Assembly (NCBI GenBank): GCA_009701885.1
Contig: WLJH01000020.1
Span: 1 to 64,000 of the forward strand
DNA from: Actinomycetota bacterium
Lineage (GTDB): Bacteria > Actinomycetota > Actinomycetes > Propionibacteriales > Nocardioidaceae
Direction of reading: 5' to 3'
DNA: 64,000 nt
Part shown: one piece after another, positions 1-8,777 of the stretch
Position numbering within the stretch: the stretch's first letter is position 1
Layout of the letters: each line of letters starts with the position of its first letter
Program-made: the position numbers and the translations under genes
The notes under the pieces: generated by a model
Database searches by the model: none
Told to the model about the DNA's origin: nothing
The model's input: the letters and a program-made list of their open reading frames with translations, nothing else

Positions 1-79
1 CCTCAGGTAGCCAGTCGGCCATGTTCGGCGGGAGCAGGAACTCCTGATCCCGCACGACTGGGCGATACGAACGAGCCAT
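1..79 (-). CDS. transposase, N-terminal 26 codons (runs off the window)
   Basis: Reading leftward from an ATG at 79, the frame stays open to base 1 and begins MARSYRPVVRD, followed by FLLPPNMADWLPE. Basic start, FLLPP and DWLPE are typical of the first residues of DUF772-type transposases (IS1182/IS5-like groups), so this is the 5' end of an insertion-sequence gene lying mostly outside the window. The IS terminal repeat should lie between base 80 and the arfB stop at 192, but I cannot place it from one end. Too short to tell whether the gene is intact. Confidence 0.6.
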   Translation of the reverse strand, partial: MARSYRPVVRDQEFLLPPNMADWLPE

Positions 80-191
80 GCCCAAGTATTTCGCCCCAGC
101 CGCAAAAACGGGCCGATCTCGCCCGGCGATTTGCAACAGCCACCAGGTTCAACCGGAACGCCACGCAGTGGGTGTGCCGGCACCCGGTTGC

Positions 192-614
192 TCACGACCA
201 GTCGCCGGAACGCCCACGCTTCACGTCCCCGCGGCGCTTCTTGGCATCCAGGCGCCGCCGCTGCGAGCCGCGCGTGGGGCGGGTCGCGCGGCGGGCCGCA
301 GGCGGCGGGGCGGCGGCCTCCCGCACCAGGGCGGCCAGCCGTTCCCGGGCGGCCCGGCGGTTGGCCAGCTGGGTGCGGTGCTCGGAGGCGACGACCACGA
401 CCGAGCCGTCCACGAGGCGCTCGGCCAGCCGGTCGAGCACGCGGCGGCGTACGTGCTCGGGCAGGGCGGTGCCCGCCGCGTCCCAGAGCAGCTCGACCCG
501 GGTGTCGGCGGTGTTGACGCCCTGACCGCCGGGCCCCGAGCTGCGGCTGAACCGCTCGCTCAGCTCCGCACCCCGGATCACCAGGCTGCGGCTCACCACC
601 AGGTCCTCGGGCAC
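192..614 (-). CDS. arfB: ArfB-type alternative ribosome rescue factor / peptidyl-tRNA hydrolase
   Basis: 140-aa protein related to the GGQ domain of class I release factors. The catalytic loop GPGGQGVN is near residues 28-35, and the C-terminus (from about residue 100) is a basic tail rich in Arg/Lys, as expected for insertion into the mRNA channel of stalled ribosomes. Family role: hydrolysis of peptidyl-tRNA on ribosomes without a stop codon in the A site. Length matches ArfB (YaeJ, about 140 aa). The gene follows the large palindrome at 630-754. I read the start as the ATG at 614; confidence in the family is high, the start is less certain. Confidence 0.9.
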   Translation of the reverse strand: MPEDLVVSRSLVIRGAELSERFSRSSGPGGQGVNTADTRVELLWDAAGTALPEHVRRRVLDRLAERLVDGSVVVVASEHRTQLANRRAARERLAALVREAAAPPPAARRATRPTRGSQRRRLDAKKRRGDVKRGRSGDWS

Positions 615-629
615 GCAGCCATCCTCCGA

Positions 630-754
630 TGGTCGAGCAGGCGAGCGCCAGCGAGCCGTCGTCGAGACCGCGTGAGCTGCCTTTGGTCGGGGACCACGGT
701 CAACTCGCGCGGTCTCGACGACGCCCTCGCCCAGGGGCTCGGGCTGCTCGACCA
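630..754. repeat. long inverted repeat, family A copy 1 (TGGTCGAGCAG...)
   Basis: The gap between arfB and purL is almost wholly an imperfect inverted repeat. The left arm (630-690) starts TGGTCGAGCAG and contains GTCGTCGAGACCGCGTGAG. The right arm (691-754) is its reverse complement with variation in the 12-15 bp just inside the tip. A second copy of the same family, in reverse arm order, is at 32643-32765 and a shorter relative is at 34070-34161. It could fold into a very long hairpin in either transcript. Confidence 0.85.
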
Positions 755-765
755 GCGGCGGGATG

Positions 766-3015
766 TCAGGCGAGGGCGGCGGGAAGGGTGGCCATCCAGG
801 CCGAGCGCACCTCGAGCAGGGCGAGGTCGAAGAGCCCCTCGACGGCGAGGGAGTCGCCGCCGGTGGTGCCGAGCTGCGCGACGGGTACGCCGTGGCGCGC
901 GGCCAGGTCGGTCAGCCGCCCCACGTCGCCGTCCGGGACGGTGACCAGCACGCGGCCGGTCGACTCGGAGAACAGCGCCACGAACGGGTCCTCGTGCACG
1001 CCGGCGAGCGAGACCGAGGCGCCGACCATCGACGGCAGCGCCGCCTCGACGAGCGCCTGGGCGAGCCCGCCGTCGGAGAGGTCGTGGGCGGACGAGACCA
1101 GGCCGACCGCCTCGTGCAGGAGCGTCGCGAGCGCCTTCTCCCCGGCCAGCGAGAGCGCGGGCGGGCGGCCGCCGAGGTGGCCGTGCACGACGTGCGCCCA
1201 CTCCGAGCCCGACAGCTCCTCGGCGGTCGAGCCGAGCAGCAGCACGCGCTCTCCGGCGGCCGACCACGACGACGGGGTGCGACGGGTGACGTCCTCGATG
1301 ACGCCGAGGACGGCCACGACCGGGGTCGGCAGGATCGCGGTCTCGCCGGTCTGGTTGTAGAGGCTGACGTTGCCGCCGGTGACCGGGGTCCCGAGCTCGG
1401 CGCAGGCGTCCTTGAGGCCGCGGCAGGCCTCGGCGAACTGCCACATCACCGACGGGTCCTCGGGCGAGCCGAAGTTGAGGCAGTCCGAGACCGCCAGCGG
1501 CACGGCGCCGCCGGTGGCGACGTTGCGGTAGGACTCCGCGAGGGCGAGCTGCGCCCCGGCGTACGGGTCGAGCTTGGCGTAGCGGCCGTTGCAGTCGGTG
1601 GAGACGGCGACGCCGAGGTTGGTCTCCTCGTCGATCCGGATCATCCCGGAGTCGGCCGGCTGGGCGAGCACCGTGTTGCCGCGCACGAAGCGGTCGTACT
1701 GGTCGGTGATCCACGACTTGTCGCACAGGTTCGGCGAGGCGACGAGGCGCAGCACGGTCTCGCGCAGCTCGTCGGGGGTGGAGGGACGCGGCAGCGCCTC
1801 GGCGGCGTCGGCCTGGAGCGCGTCCTGCCAGTCGGGGCGGGCGAAGGGGCGGTGGTAGGTCGGCCCGTCGTGCGCCACGGAGCGCGGCGGGACGTCGACG
1901 ACCCGCTCGCCGTGCCAGTCGATCTCGAGCCGGCCGGTGTCGGTGACCTCGCCGACCACGACCGCCTCGACGTCCCACTTGGCGCAGATCGCCATGAAGG
2001 CGGCCACGTCGTCGGGCTCGACGACGGCCATCATCCGCTCCTGGGACTCGCTCATGAGGATCTCCTCGGGGGCGAGCGTGGAGTCGCGCAGCGGCACCCG
2101 GTCGAGCTCGACGTGCATGCCGCCGTCACCGGCGGAGGCGAGCTCGGAGGTGGCGCAGGACAGGCCCGCGCCGCCGAGGTCCTGGATGCCGGCGACGAGG
2201 CCCGCGGCGAAGATCTCCAGCGTGCACTCGATGAGCAGCTTCTCCATGAAGGGGTCGCCGACCTGGACCGACGGCCGCTTCGCCGGGCCGTCGGCGTCGA
2301 AGGTCTCGCTCGCCAGCACGGAGACGCCGCCGATGCCGTCGCCGCCGGTGCGCGCACCGTAGAGGATGACCTGGTTGCCGACGCCCGAGGCCTTGGCCAG
2401 GTGCAGGTCCTCGTGCCGCAGCACGCCGACGCACAGCGCGTTGACGAGCGGGTTACCGAGGTAGGTCTCGTCGAAGACGGCCTCGCCGCCGATGTTGGGC
2501 AGGCCGAGGCAGTTGCCGTAGCCGCCGACGCCGGCCACGATCCCGGGCAGCACGCGGTGGGTGTCGGGGGCGTCGAGCGGGCCGAAGCGCAGCGGGTCCA
2601 TGACCGCGACCGGGCGCGCGCCCATCGCGAGGATGTCGCGGACGATGCCGCCGATGCCGGTCGCGGCGCCCTGGTAGGGCTCGACGTACGACGGGTGGTT
2701 GTGCGACTCGACCTTGAAGGTCACCGCATAGCCCTGCCCGACGTCGAGCACGCCGGCGTTCTCGCCGATGCCGGCGAGCATCTTGCCGACCGGGGTCTCC
2801 TGGGGCAGCTCGCCGAACTGCTTGAGGTGCACCTTGGAGGACTTGTAGGAGCAGTGCTCGCTCCACATGACCGAGTACATCGCCAGCTCGGAGGAGGTGG
2901 GGCGGCGCCCGAGGATCTCGCGGATCCGGGCGTACTCGTCGGCCTTCAGGCCGAGGTCGGCCCAGGGCTGCTCGCGGTCAGGGTCCTCGGCGGCGACGGC
3001 CACGGTGTCCAGCAC
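766..3015 (-). CDS. purL: phosphoribosylformylglycinamidine synthase subunit PurL
   Basis: 749-aa small-type PurL, the ATP-dependent synthetase subunit converting FGAR and ammonia to FGAM in step 4 of purine synthesis. It needs PurQ (glutaminase) and PurS, both encoded at 5198-6129. The conserved [11 protein letters not shown] motif near residue 50 and the Gly-rich [11 protein letters not shown] and QDLGGAGLS motifs are present, and the length is normal for small PurL. The start read is a GTG at 3015 with poor Shine-Dalgarno; a slightly later start is possible. It is unusual in being separated from purQ-purS by two unrelated genes, one on the opposite strand, so it must have its own promoter in 3016-3210. 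Confidence 0.97.
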   Translation of the reverse strand: MLDTVAVAAEDPDREQPWADLGLKADEYARIREILGRRPTSSELAMYSVMWSEHCSYKSSKVHLKQFGELPQETPVGKMLAGIGENAGVLDVGQGYAVTFKVESHNHPSYVEPYQGAATGIGGIVRDILAMGARPVAVMDPLRFGPLDAPDTHRVLPGIVAGVGGYGNCLGLPNIGGEAVFDETYLGNPLVNALCVGVLRHEDLHLAKASGVGNQVILYGARTGGDGIGGVSVLASETFDADGPAKRPSVQVGDPFMEKLLIECTLEIFAAGLVAGIQDLGGAGLSCATSELASAGDGGMHVELDRVPLRDSTLAPEEILMSESQERMMAVVEPDDVAAFMAICAKWDVEAVVVGEVTDTGRLEIDWHGERVVDVPPRSVAHDGPTYHRPFARPDWQDALQADAAEALPRPSTPDELRETVLRLVASPNLCDKSWITDQYDRFVRGNTVLAQPADSGMIRIDEETNLGVAVSTDCNGRYAKLDPYAGAQLALAESYRNVATGGAVPLAVSDCLNFGSPEDPSVMWQFAEACRGLKDACAELGTPVTGGNVSLYNQTGETAILPTPVVAVLGVIEDVTRRTPSSWSAAGERVLLLGSTAEELSGSEWAHVVHGHLGGRPPALSLAGEKALATLLHEAVGLVSSAHDLSDGGLAQALVEAALPSMVGASVSLAGVHEDPFVALFSESTGRVLVTVPDGDVGRLTDLAARHGVPVAQLGTTGGDSLAVEGLFDLALLEVRSAWMATLPAALA

Positions 3016-3210
3016 AGGAGGAATCTACCGAGCCACGGCGCCGCTGCCGTCACCGCGCTCGCCGACGAGACTCGCACCCCCTCTGACCTGCGAGAACTAC
3101 ACGTCTGTAATTCGCACGGAGCCCTGTTACTCGTGTGACTGGTGTGGTTATCGTGCTGTGGCCGGGCCTCCCGGAACGCCCTCGAACCCCCACGCGCTGG
3201 AGCCCGACAC

Positions 3211-4668
3211 ATGTCCCGAACGGTCCCCGCCCGCATCGCCGACCACCCCCACGGCAGCCTGCGCAGCGGCCTGCGCCGTGCGCTGCTCGCCGCCACGTCG
3301 GGACTGCTCGCCGTGACGGTCCTGGGCGCCCCCGCCGGCCCCACGGCGTACGCCGCCAGCGGGGAGCGCCGGAGCCCGACCGTGTCCGAGGACGGGGTCG
3401 TGGTGACGCCCGGCAGCTTCACCGGCTACGGCTTCGACCAGTGCCTGGCGCCCACCAGCGAGGCGATGCGCACCTGGTGGAACCACTCGCCGTTCCAGGC
3501 GGTCGGCATCTACATCTCCGGGAAGTCCCGCGCCTGCCGCAACCAGCCCAACCTGACCCCCGAGTGGGTGCGCCAGCAGTCCCGGCTCGGGTGGCGGCTG
3601 CTGCCGATCACCCTCGGCCCGCAGGCCTCCTGCCAGCCGCGGTTCCCGCGCTACGACGACGACGTGCGGATCAACCCCAAGCCCGGGCAGTCCGGCACCT
3701 ACAACAAGGCGCTGGTCATGGGCCGCGCCGAGGCCGAGACCACGGTCGCCGACGCCAAGGCGCTCGGGATCGGCGAGGGCAGCACCCTCTGGTACGACCT
3801 CGAGGGCTTCGACGCCACCAACACCGCGTGCCGCGAGTCCGCGCTGTCCTTCCTCTCGGGCTGGACCCAGGCCCTGCACCGGCTCGGCTACGTCTCCGGC
3901 GTCTACTCCTCCGCCAGCTCGGGCATCAAGGCCCTCGACGACGCGCGGATCAACCGCCCCGACCGCTTCACGCTCCCCGACGCGATCTGGATCGCCCGCT
4001 GGGACGGCAACGCCAACACCGACACCACCTACATCCGCGACGACGGCTGGCGCCCCGGCGGTCGGATGAAGCAGTACCTCGGCGGCCACGACGAGACCTG
4101 GGGCGGCGTGCGGATCAACATCGACAGCAACTTCCTCGACCTCGGCCGCGGCACCACCGCCCGCGCGGAGAAGGAGCGCTGCGGCGGCACCCGCGTCAAC
4201 TGGCAGGACTACGAGCTGCTGCGCCCGCCGCGGACGAAGAAGAACGGCCAGACCGTCGTCCCCGACGCCGCGCTGGTCACCACGCTGCAGTGCCTGCTCC
4301 GCGAGAAGAAGCTCTTCGAGGGCCCACTGACCGGCGAGTACGGCGCCGCGACCCTCAAGGCCACCCGCGCCTGGCAGGCCCAGCGCGGCTTCGAGCAGGT
4401 CGACATGTGGTCGCGCCAGCACTGGATGTCGCTGCTCGCCGCGGGCTCGCAGGCCACCATCAAGTACGGCTCGGCCGGGCTCGCCGTCCGCCGACTCCAG
4501 CGCGCCCTCAACGCCGCCTCGCCGCAGCACCGACTCGTCGTCACCGGCGTCTACGGACCCGGCGTCGAGCCGGTCGTGAAGGCCTGGCAGAAGAAGGTCG
4601 GCCTGCAGCCCTCGGGCGTGGTCAACCGCCAGGTCTGGCGGGCCCTCGTGGCCGGCAAGCGAAGCTGA
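3211..4668 (+). CDS. secreted DUF1906 (glycoside-hydrolase-like) protein with two peptidoglycan-binding repeats
   Basis: 485 aa from the ATG at 3211. An Arg-rich N-region followed by a hydrophobic stretch and an Ala-x-Ala type end (AYAASG) forms a probable signal peptide, here about 45 residues. Residues about 70-315 match the DUF1906/Rv2525c-like TIM-barrel (FTGYGFDQC start, LWYDLEGFD with acidic residues on a strand end, WIARWDG). Two peptidoglycan_binding_1 repeats follow at about 350-415 and 425-483 (TGEYGAATLKATRAWQAQ; TGVYGPGVEPVVKAWQKK). The catalytic activity of DUF1906 is not established; a role at the cell wall is inferred. An in-frame GTG at 3142 would add 23 residues before the signal peptide, so I prefer 3211. 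Confidence 0.85.
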   Translation: MSRTVPARIADHPHGSLRSGLRRALLAATSGLLAVTVLGAPAGPTAYAASGERRSPTVSEDGVVVTPGSFTGYGFDQCLAPTSEAMRTWWNHSPFQAVGIYISGKSRACRNQPNLTPEWVRQQSRLGWRLLPITLGPQASCQPRFPRYDDDVRINPKPGQSGTYNKALVMGRAEAETTVADAKALGIGEGSTLWYDLEGFDATNTACRESALSFLSGWTQALHRLGYVSGVYSSASSGIKALDDARINRPDRFTLPDAIWIARWDGNANTDTTYIRDDGWRPGGRMKQYLGGHDETWGGVRINIDSNFLDLGRGTTARAEKERCGGTRVNWQDYELLRPPRTKKNGQTVVPDAALVTTLQCLLREKKLFEGPLTGEYGAATLKATRAWQAQRGFEQVDMWSRQHWMSLLAAGSQATIKYGSAGLAVRRLQRALNAASPQHRLVVTGVYGPGVEPVVKAWQKKVGLQPSGVVNRQVWRALVAGKRS

Positions 4669-4708
4669 CCACACGTACCCCGGACCTGCCCACCCCGCTG
4701 GTCGAGCG

Positions 4709-5155
4709 TCAGCCCGTGGGCGGGCCGACCAGCAGCGCGAGGCCGGTGAGGGCACCGACGGCCACGAGGCCGGCGGCGACGCCCTGCGCGGGCGAGCGGA
4801 CCAGCCAGGCGACGAGGCGCTCGAGCGGGCCGGCCGGGTCGGCGGCACGCAGCCGCCAGGCGACGTCGAGCGGGTGGTGCTTCTCGACCCAGCGGTCGAA
4901 CGGCACCGTCGCGAAGGGCGGCACCGCGCTGGCGAGCGCGGCCAACGTGCGTCGAGCGGTCCAGCGCTGGTCGACGGCGACGACGACCGCCACGACGGCG
5001 TACGCCACGAAGACGACACCGTGCAGCATCCCGAACACGCTCACGCCGAGCTCGGTGGTCTCGGTGACGTACTTGAGGAACATGCCGGTCAGCAGCAGCG
5101 CCCAGGTGATCGCCTCGGCGACGGCGACGCGACGGAACAGGCTCCGTGGACTCAT
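4709..5155 (-). CDS. DUF3817 integral membrane protein
   Basis: 148-aa protein with an N-terminal run typical of DUF3817: a basic FRRVAVAEAITW start, then helix 1, then KYVTE, a GMLHGVVFVAYAVVAVVVAV helix and a C-terminal hydrophobic helix (about residues 125-143). Family members are small membrane proteins of unknown function common in actinobacteria. It lies 42 bp downstream of purQ on the same strand and may be co-transcribed with purS-purQ. The C-terminal third (from residue 95) is longer than the usual DUF3817 core of about 90-100 aa, giving one extra predicted membrane segment. Confidence 0.8.
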   Translation of the reverse strand: MSPRSLFRRVAVAEAITWALLLTGMFLKYVTETTELGVSVFGMLHGVVFVAYAVVAVVVAVDQRWTARRTLAALASAVPPFATVPFDRWVEKHHPLDVAWRLRAADPAGPLERLVAWLVRSPAQGVAAGLVAVGALTGLALLVGPPTG

Positions 5156-5197
5156 GGGCAGGACTCCTGCAGGTCTCGCGGGTCAGGCGGGTGCGGG

Positions 5198-5866
5198 TCA
5201 GGCGAAGGCGGACTCGACCAGGCTCGTGAAGAACCCGAGCCCGTCGATGCCGGACCCCGTGAGCGTCTCCACGGAGTGCTCGGGGTGCGGCATGAGGCCG
5301 ACGACGTTGCCGCGCTCGTTGGTGATGCCGGCGATGTCACGGGCCGAGCCGTTGGGGTTGTGGTCGAGGTAGCGCGCCAGCACCTGGCCCTCGCCCTCGA
5401 GCCGGTCGAGGGTGGCGGCGTCGGCGACGAACCCGCCCTCGCCGTTCTTGAGCACGATGGTGACCTCCTGGCCCTCGGCGTACGCCGCGGTCCAGGGGGT
5501 GCGGTTGTTCTCGATGCGCAGGCGCTGGTCGCGGCAGACGAACTTGCGGTGGTCGTTGCGGATCAGCGCACCCGGCAGGAGGTGCGACTCGCAGAGGATC
5601 TGGAAGCCGTTGCAGATGCCGAGGACCGGCATGCCGCGCTGGGCCGCGCCGATCACCTCCGTCATCACCGGGGAGAAGCGGGAGATGGCCCCGCAGCGGA
5701 GGTAGTCGCCGTAGGAGAAGCCGCCCGGCAGGACGACGGCGTCGACACCCTTGAGGTCGTGCTCGCCGTGCCACAGCGCGACGGCCTCGTGCCCGCCGAT
5801 CCCGACCGCGCGAGCCGCGTCGACGTCGTCGAGGGAACCGGGAAAGGTGACGACGCCGATCTTCAC
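5198..5866 (-). CDS. purQ: phosphoribosylformylglycinamidine synthase subunit PurQ (glutaminase)
   Basis: 222-aa class I glutamine amidotransferase subunit that supplies ammonia to PurL. The nucleophile Cys lies in [11 protein letters not shown] (about residue 85) and the His/Glu end of the triad in [10 protein letters not shown] (about 195-205). GTG start at 5866; it overlaps the purS stop by 4 bp (GTGA), so the two are probably translationally coupled. Length and motifs are complete. Confidence 0.97.
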   Translation of the reverse strand: MKIGVVTFPGSLDDVDAARAVGIGGHEAVALWHGEHDLKGVDAVVLPGGFSYGDYLRCGAISRFSPVMTEVIGAAQRGMPVLGICNGFQILCESHLLPGALIRNDHRKFVCRDQRLRIENNRTPWTAAYAEGQEVTIVLKNGEGGFVADAATLDRLEGEGQVLARYLDHNPNGSARDIAGITNERGNVVGLMPHPEHSVETLTGSGIDGLGFFTSLVESAFA

Positions 5867-6129
5867 GCGCCCGCTCCGGGGGTGAGGTCGTCCTCGACGT
5901 GGACCGCGAAGTTCTCGATCACGGGGTTGGAGAGCAGCGTCTCGGCCATCTTCTCCACCTCGGCGAGGACCTCGGGGGTCACCTCAGGGACCTCGAGCTC
6001 GAAGCGCTTGCCCTGGCGGACCTCGGTCACGCCGGAGAAGCCCAGGCGCGGCAGGGCACCGAGCACGGCCTTGCCCTGGGGGTCGAGGATCTCGGGCTTG
6101 GGCATCACGTCGACGACGACACGGGCCAC
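5863..6129 (-). CDS. purS: phosphoribosylformylglycinamidine synthase subunit PurS
   Basis: 88-aa small subunit that bridges PurQ and PurL in the FGAM synthase complex. The family pattern is clear: a [19 protein letters not shown] start, LGF..V..VRQGK in the middle and a C-terminal [10 protein letters not shown] helix. GTG start at 6129 and a 4-bp GTGA overlap with purQ. First gene of the purS-purQ(-DUF3817) unit, divergent from the stress-protein gene that begins 118 bp away. Confidence 0.96.
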   Translation of the reverse strand: MARVVVDVMPKPEILDPQGKAVLGALPRLGFSGVTEVRQGKRFELEVPEVTPEVLAEVEKMAETLLSNPVIENFAVHVEDDLTPGAGA

Positions 6130-6247
6130 GGGGCGGCTCCTGGCTCACTCATGCAGCGGGGGTGGACAAGCACGACGATCGTATCCGGGCGCCCGGACGC
6201 CCCCGCGCGCAGCCGGTGGGGCTGGGACACTGCGGCAGACTGGGGCC

Positions 6248-6748
6248 ATGGCCACGCAGCGTCCCGACCTCGCCTCCCCGCTCTCCCTGGAGTTCCCCCA
6301 GTCCCTCGCGGTCTACGACGAGTACGCCGCCGCGCAGCGGACGGTCGACTACCTCAGCGACCAGGAGTTCCCCGTCGAGCAGCTGATGATCGTCGGCACC
6401 GACCTCAAGCGGATCGAGAAGATCACCGGGCGGCTCACCACCCCGCGGGTGGCCGCCAGCGGCGCCGCCTCGGGCGCGTGGTTCGGGCTCTTCGTGGGCC
6501 TGGTCTTCGTGGTCGTGACCGAGGAGTCGCTGCTGGCCGCCCTGCTCCCGCCGCTGGTGATCGGCGCGCTGTTCGGCCTGATCTTCGCGCTGACGGGGTA
6601 CGCCGCCACGCGCGGGCGCCGGGACTTCTCCTCCGTCACCCAGGTCGTCGCCACCCGCTACGAGGTGCTGGTCGAGCACAAGTCGGCCGCCCGAGCGCGC
6701 GAGCTGCTCGCCGGGCTGCCGGGCGCGCTGCCGAACCCCTTCGAGTGA
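6248..6748 (+). CDS. general stress protein (GSP17M-type), membrane associated
   Basis: 166 aa from the ATG at 6248. The N-terminal half matches the general-stress-protein 17M domain (AVYDEYAAAQRTVDYLSDQ, then VEQLMIVG). Two adjacent hydrophobic helices (about residues 76-95 and 98-120) contain a Gly/Ala-rich stretch GAASGAWFGLFVG, followed by a C-terminal alpha/beta segment (VVATRYEVLVEH). Known only as a stress-associated family; function is unclear. A longer upstream open frame exists on this strand, but it is antisense to purS-purQ and lacks coding character. Confidence 0.8.
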   Translation: MATQRPDLASPLSLEFPQSLAVYDEYAAAQRTVDYLSDQEFPVEQLMIVGTDLKRIEKITGRLTTPRVAASGAASGAWFGLFVGLVFVVVTEESLLAALLPPLVIGALFGLIFALTGYAATRGRRDFSSVTQVVATRYEVLVEHKSAARARELLAGLPGALPNPFE

Positions 6749-6777
6749 CGAGGACGCGCCAGGCCGTCAGCGCGGGC

Positions 6778-6899
6778 GGCGGGGCGGGCGTTGCCACCCC
6801 GCCCCGGAGGAGGGTGGATGGGCCTGGCCGTCCTCCCGTGAGGAACGAGCGGGAGGACTGGTTCCGACGAAGGGGCGGGGTGGCGGCGCCCGCCCCGCC
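6778..6899. repeat. nested inverted repeat between stress-protein gene and 50-aa ORF
   Basis: Left arm at 6778-6805 (GGCGGGGCGGGCG then TTGCCACCCCGCCCC) pairs with a right arm at 6872-6899 with few mismatches. Inside it a second hairpin pairs GTCCTCCCG (6830-6838) with CGGGAGGAC (6850-6858). It fills most of the gap between the converging stress-protein gene (+) and the 6926-7078 ORF (-), so a bidirectional terminator is the simplest reading. Confidence 0.75.
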
Positions 6900-6925
6900 G
6901 TATGCGCCCCAGACCCGCCGACCCC

Positions 6926-7078
6926 CTAGGCGCGCTGCCCGGGCTTGAGCACCACGATCGCCAGCGCCACACCGAGCCCGGCGAAGATCGGCCCGAAGGG
7001 CGTCTCCGGGGCGCCGTACCACCACAGGCCGCCGCCCGCGGTCATGAGGACGGCGGCCGCGAGGAGGATCCACTTCAC
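6926..7078 (-). CDS. small single/double-pass membrane protein, 50 aa
   Basis: A short frame from GTG at 7078 to TAG at 6926 encodes a 50-residue hydrophobic peptide: KWILLAAAVLMTAGGGLWWY, a short polar turn with GAPETPFGP, then IFAGLGVALAIVVLKPG. It starts 10 bp after the stop of the acyl-CoA ligase gene on the same strand, so it is probably the last gene of that operon. The two-helix hairpin layout with a Pro-rich turn is typical of real small membrane proteins. The Shine-Dalgarno is weak (TGAGG). Function unknown. Confidence 0.6.
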   Translation of the reverse strand: MKWILLAAAVLMTAGGGLWWYGAPETPFGPIFAGLGVALAIVVLKPGQRA

Positions 7079-7088
7079 GCGCAGGGCC

Positions 7089-8681
7089 TCACGAGAGCTC
7101 GCGCTTGAGGATCTTGCCCGTGGCGGTCATCGGCAGGTTCTCCACGACCTCGACGATGCGGGGGTACTTGTAGTTGGCCATCTGCTCCTTGCCCCACGCG
7201 ACGAGCTCCTCGCTGGTGGTCGAGGCACCCGGGTTGAGGATGACGTACGCCTTGACCTCCTCGCCGTGGGACTCGTGCGGGACACCGATGACGGCGGCGA
7301 GCGAGACGTCCTCGTGGGTCATGAGGACCTCCTCGATCTCGCGCGGGTACACGTTGTAGCCGCCGCGGATGATCATGTCCTTGGACCGGTCGACGATGTA
7401 GTAGAAGCCGTCGGCGTCCTTGCGACCCAGGTCGCCGGAGCGGAACCAGCCGTCGGTGCCGTCGACGGTGCCGAGCACCTCGGCGGTCGCCTCGGGCCGG
7501 CCGTAGTAGCCCTTCATGATGTTGTGGCCCTTGATCGCGATCTCGCCGACGGCGGTCTTGCCGTCCTCCTCGAGGTCGTCGGGCACCTTCTCCCACGAGT
7601 CGTTGCGCAGCAGGCACATCTCCACGCCGGGGATCGGGGTGCCGATGGAGCCGACCCGCACGGGCTGGCCGTAGGGGCTGAAGGAGGCGACCGGGCTGGT
7701 CTCGGACAGACCGTAGCCCTCGAGGATGGTGACGCCGAACTTGTTCTCGAAGTCCTTGTGCACCTCCACCGGCAGTGCCGAGCCACCGGCAGCGGCGACC
7801 CGCAGGTTCTTGGCGAGGGTCGCGACGTCGACCTCGGGGGTCAGGGCGCCGAGCAGGCCCCAGTACATCGTGGGCACGCCGGCGAAGAAGGTCACCTCCT
7901 CCTTGAGCATCAGGCCCAGCGCCGGCTCGGCCTCGAACCGCGGCAGCATGACGACGGTGCCGCCGTAGGCGAACCCGCCGTTCTGGATGACGGTCTGGCC
8001 GAAGGAGTGGAACAGCGGCAGCACGCAGAGGTAGGTGTCGGGCTGGTCGGCGTTCGCCCCGAAGAGCGCCTCGCCGGACAGCGCGTTGTCACGCATGTTG
8101 CGGTGCCGCAGCTCCGCACCCTTGGGCTGCCCGGTGGTGCCCGAGGTGTAGAGGATCACCGCGGTGTCGTCCTCGTCGGTGGCGACGGTCTCGAAGGTCG
8201 GGGCCTGCGAGCCGATGGCCTGGAAGAGCGTCTGGGTGCCCTCGATCGGGGAGGCCGCGCCGGGGTCAGCGGTGATGACCAAGAAGTGCTCGCAGGAGTC
8301 GGTCTGGGAGAAGCCCTCGTGGCCGGCCTCACCGATCGGCAGCTCGGGGGTGCCCTGGAAGCAGAAGTAGGCCTTCGCGTCGGAGTCGGCCAGGTGGTAG
8401 GCGACCTCGCGACCCTTGAGCAGGACGTTGAGCGGCACCACCGTCGCACCGGCCTTGAGGATGCCGAAGTAGACGATGGAGAAGTACGGCAGGTTCGGGC
8501 AGCTCAGCGCGACCTTGTCGCCGTGCCCCACGCCGCGCTCCTTGAGCGCGCCGGCGACCTGGTTGGCGAGGGTGTTGACCGTCGCGTAGTTCAGCCGGGT
8601 GTCACCGAAGACGACGGCGTCGCGCTCGGGGTACTTCTCCGCGCTCTGCTCGAGCAGGCTGGCGAGGTTGTAGCTGGTCAC
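7089..8681 (-). CDS. long-chain fatty acid--CoA ligase (AMP-forming)
   Basis: 530-aa ANL-superfamily enzyme that activates a carboxylic acid to its acyl-CoA through an acyl-AMP. The P-loop-like VILYTSGTTGQPKGAE is near residue 175, GYGLSETSP near 320, the hinge region with SGDLGRKDADGFYYIVDR near 415-435, and the catalytic Lys in ATGKILKREL at the C-terminus. Length is normal. A medium/long-chain acyl or aromatic acid substrate is not distinguishable from sequence alone. It lies between an SRPBCC gene and the 50-aa ORF, all on the minus strand. Confidence 0.93.
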   Translation of the reverse strand: MTSYNLASLLEQSAEKYPERDAVVFGDTRLNYATVNTLANQVAGALKERGVGHGDKVALSCPNLPYFSIVYFGILKAGATVVPLNVLLKGREVAYHLADSDAKAYFCFQGTPELPIGEAGHEGFSQTDSCEHFLVITADPGAASPIEGTQTLFQAIGSQAPTFETVATDEDDTAVILYTSGTTGQPKGAELRHRNMRDNALSGEALFGANADQPDTYLCVLPLFHSFGQTVIQNGGFAYGGTVVMLPRFEAEPALGLMLKEEVTFFAGVPTMYWGLLGALTPEVDVATLAKNLRVAAAGGSALPVEVHKDFENKFGVTILEGYGLSETSPVASFSPYGQPVRVGSIGTPIPGVEMCLLRNDSWEKVPDDLEEDGKTAVGEIAIKGHNIMKGYYGRPEATAEVLGTVDGTDGWFRSGDLGRKDADGFYYIVDRSKDMIIRGGYNVYPREIEEVLMTHEDVSLAAVIGVPHESHGEEVKAYVILNPGASTTSEELVAWGKEQMANYKYPRIVEVVENLPMTATGKILKRELS

Positions 8682-8777
8682 AGGTGGCCTCCGTCACGTC
8701 GGGTACGCCGGCCAACCTACCCACCGGTCCACACCCCTCGGGAGGCCCGTCTCAGCGGCCCCGCCGAGCCGCGTCGG

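Noticed and set aside
763..3138. 791-aa open frame on the plus strand opposite purL
   Set aside because: Antisense to a certain gene; composition is Arg/Gly/Val repeats caused by high-GC third positions.
3148..5019. 623-aa open frame on the minus strand opposite the DUF1906 gene
   Set aside because: Antisense to a gene with signal peptide and repeats.
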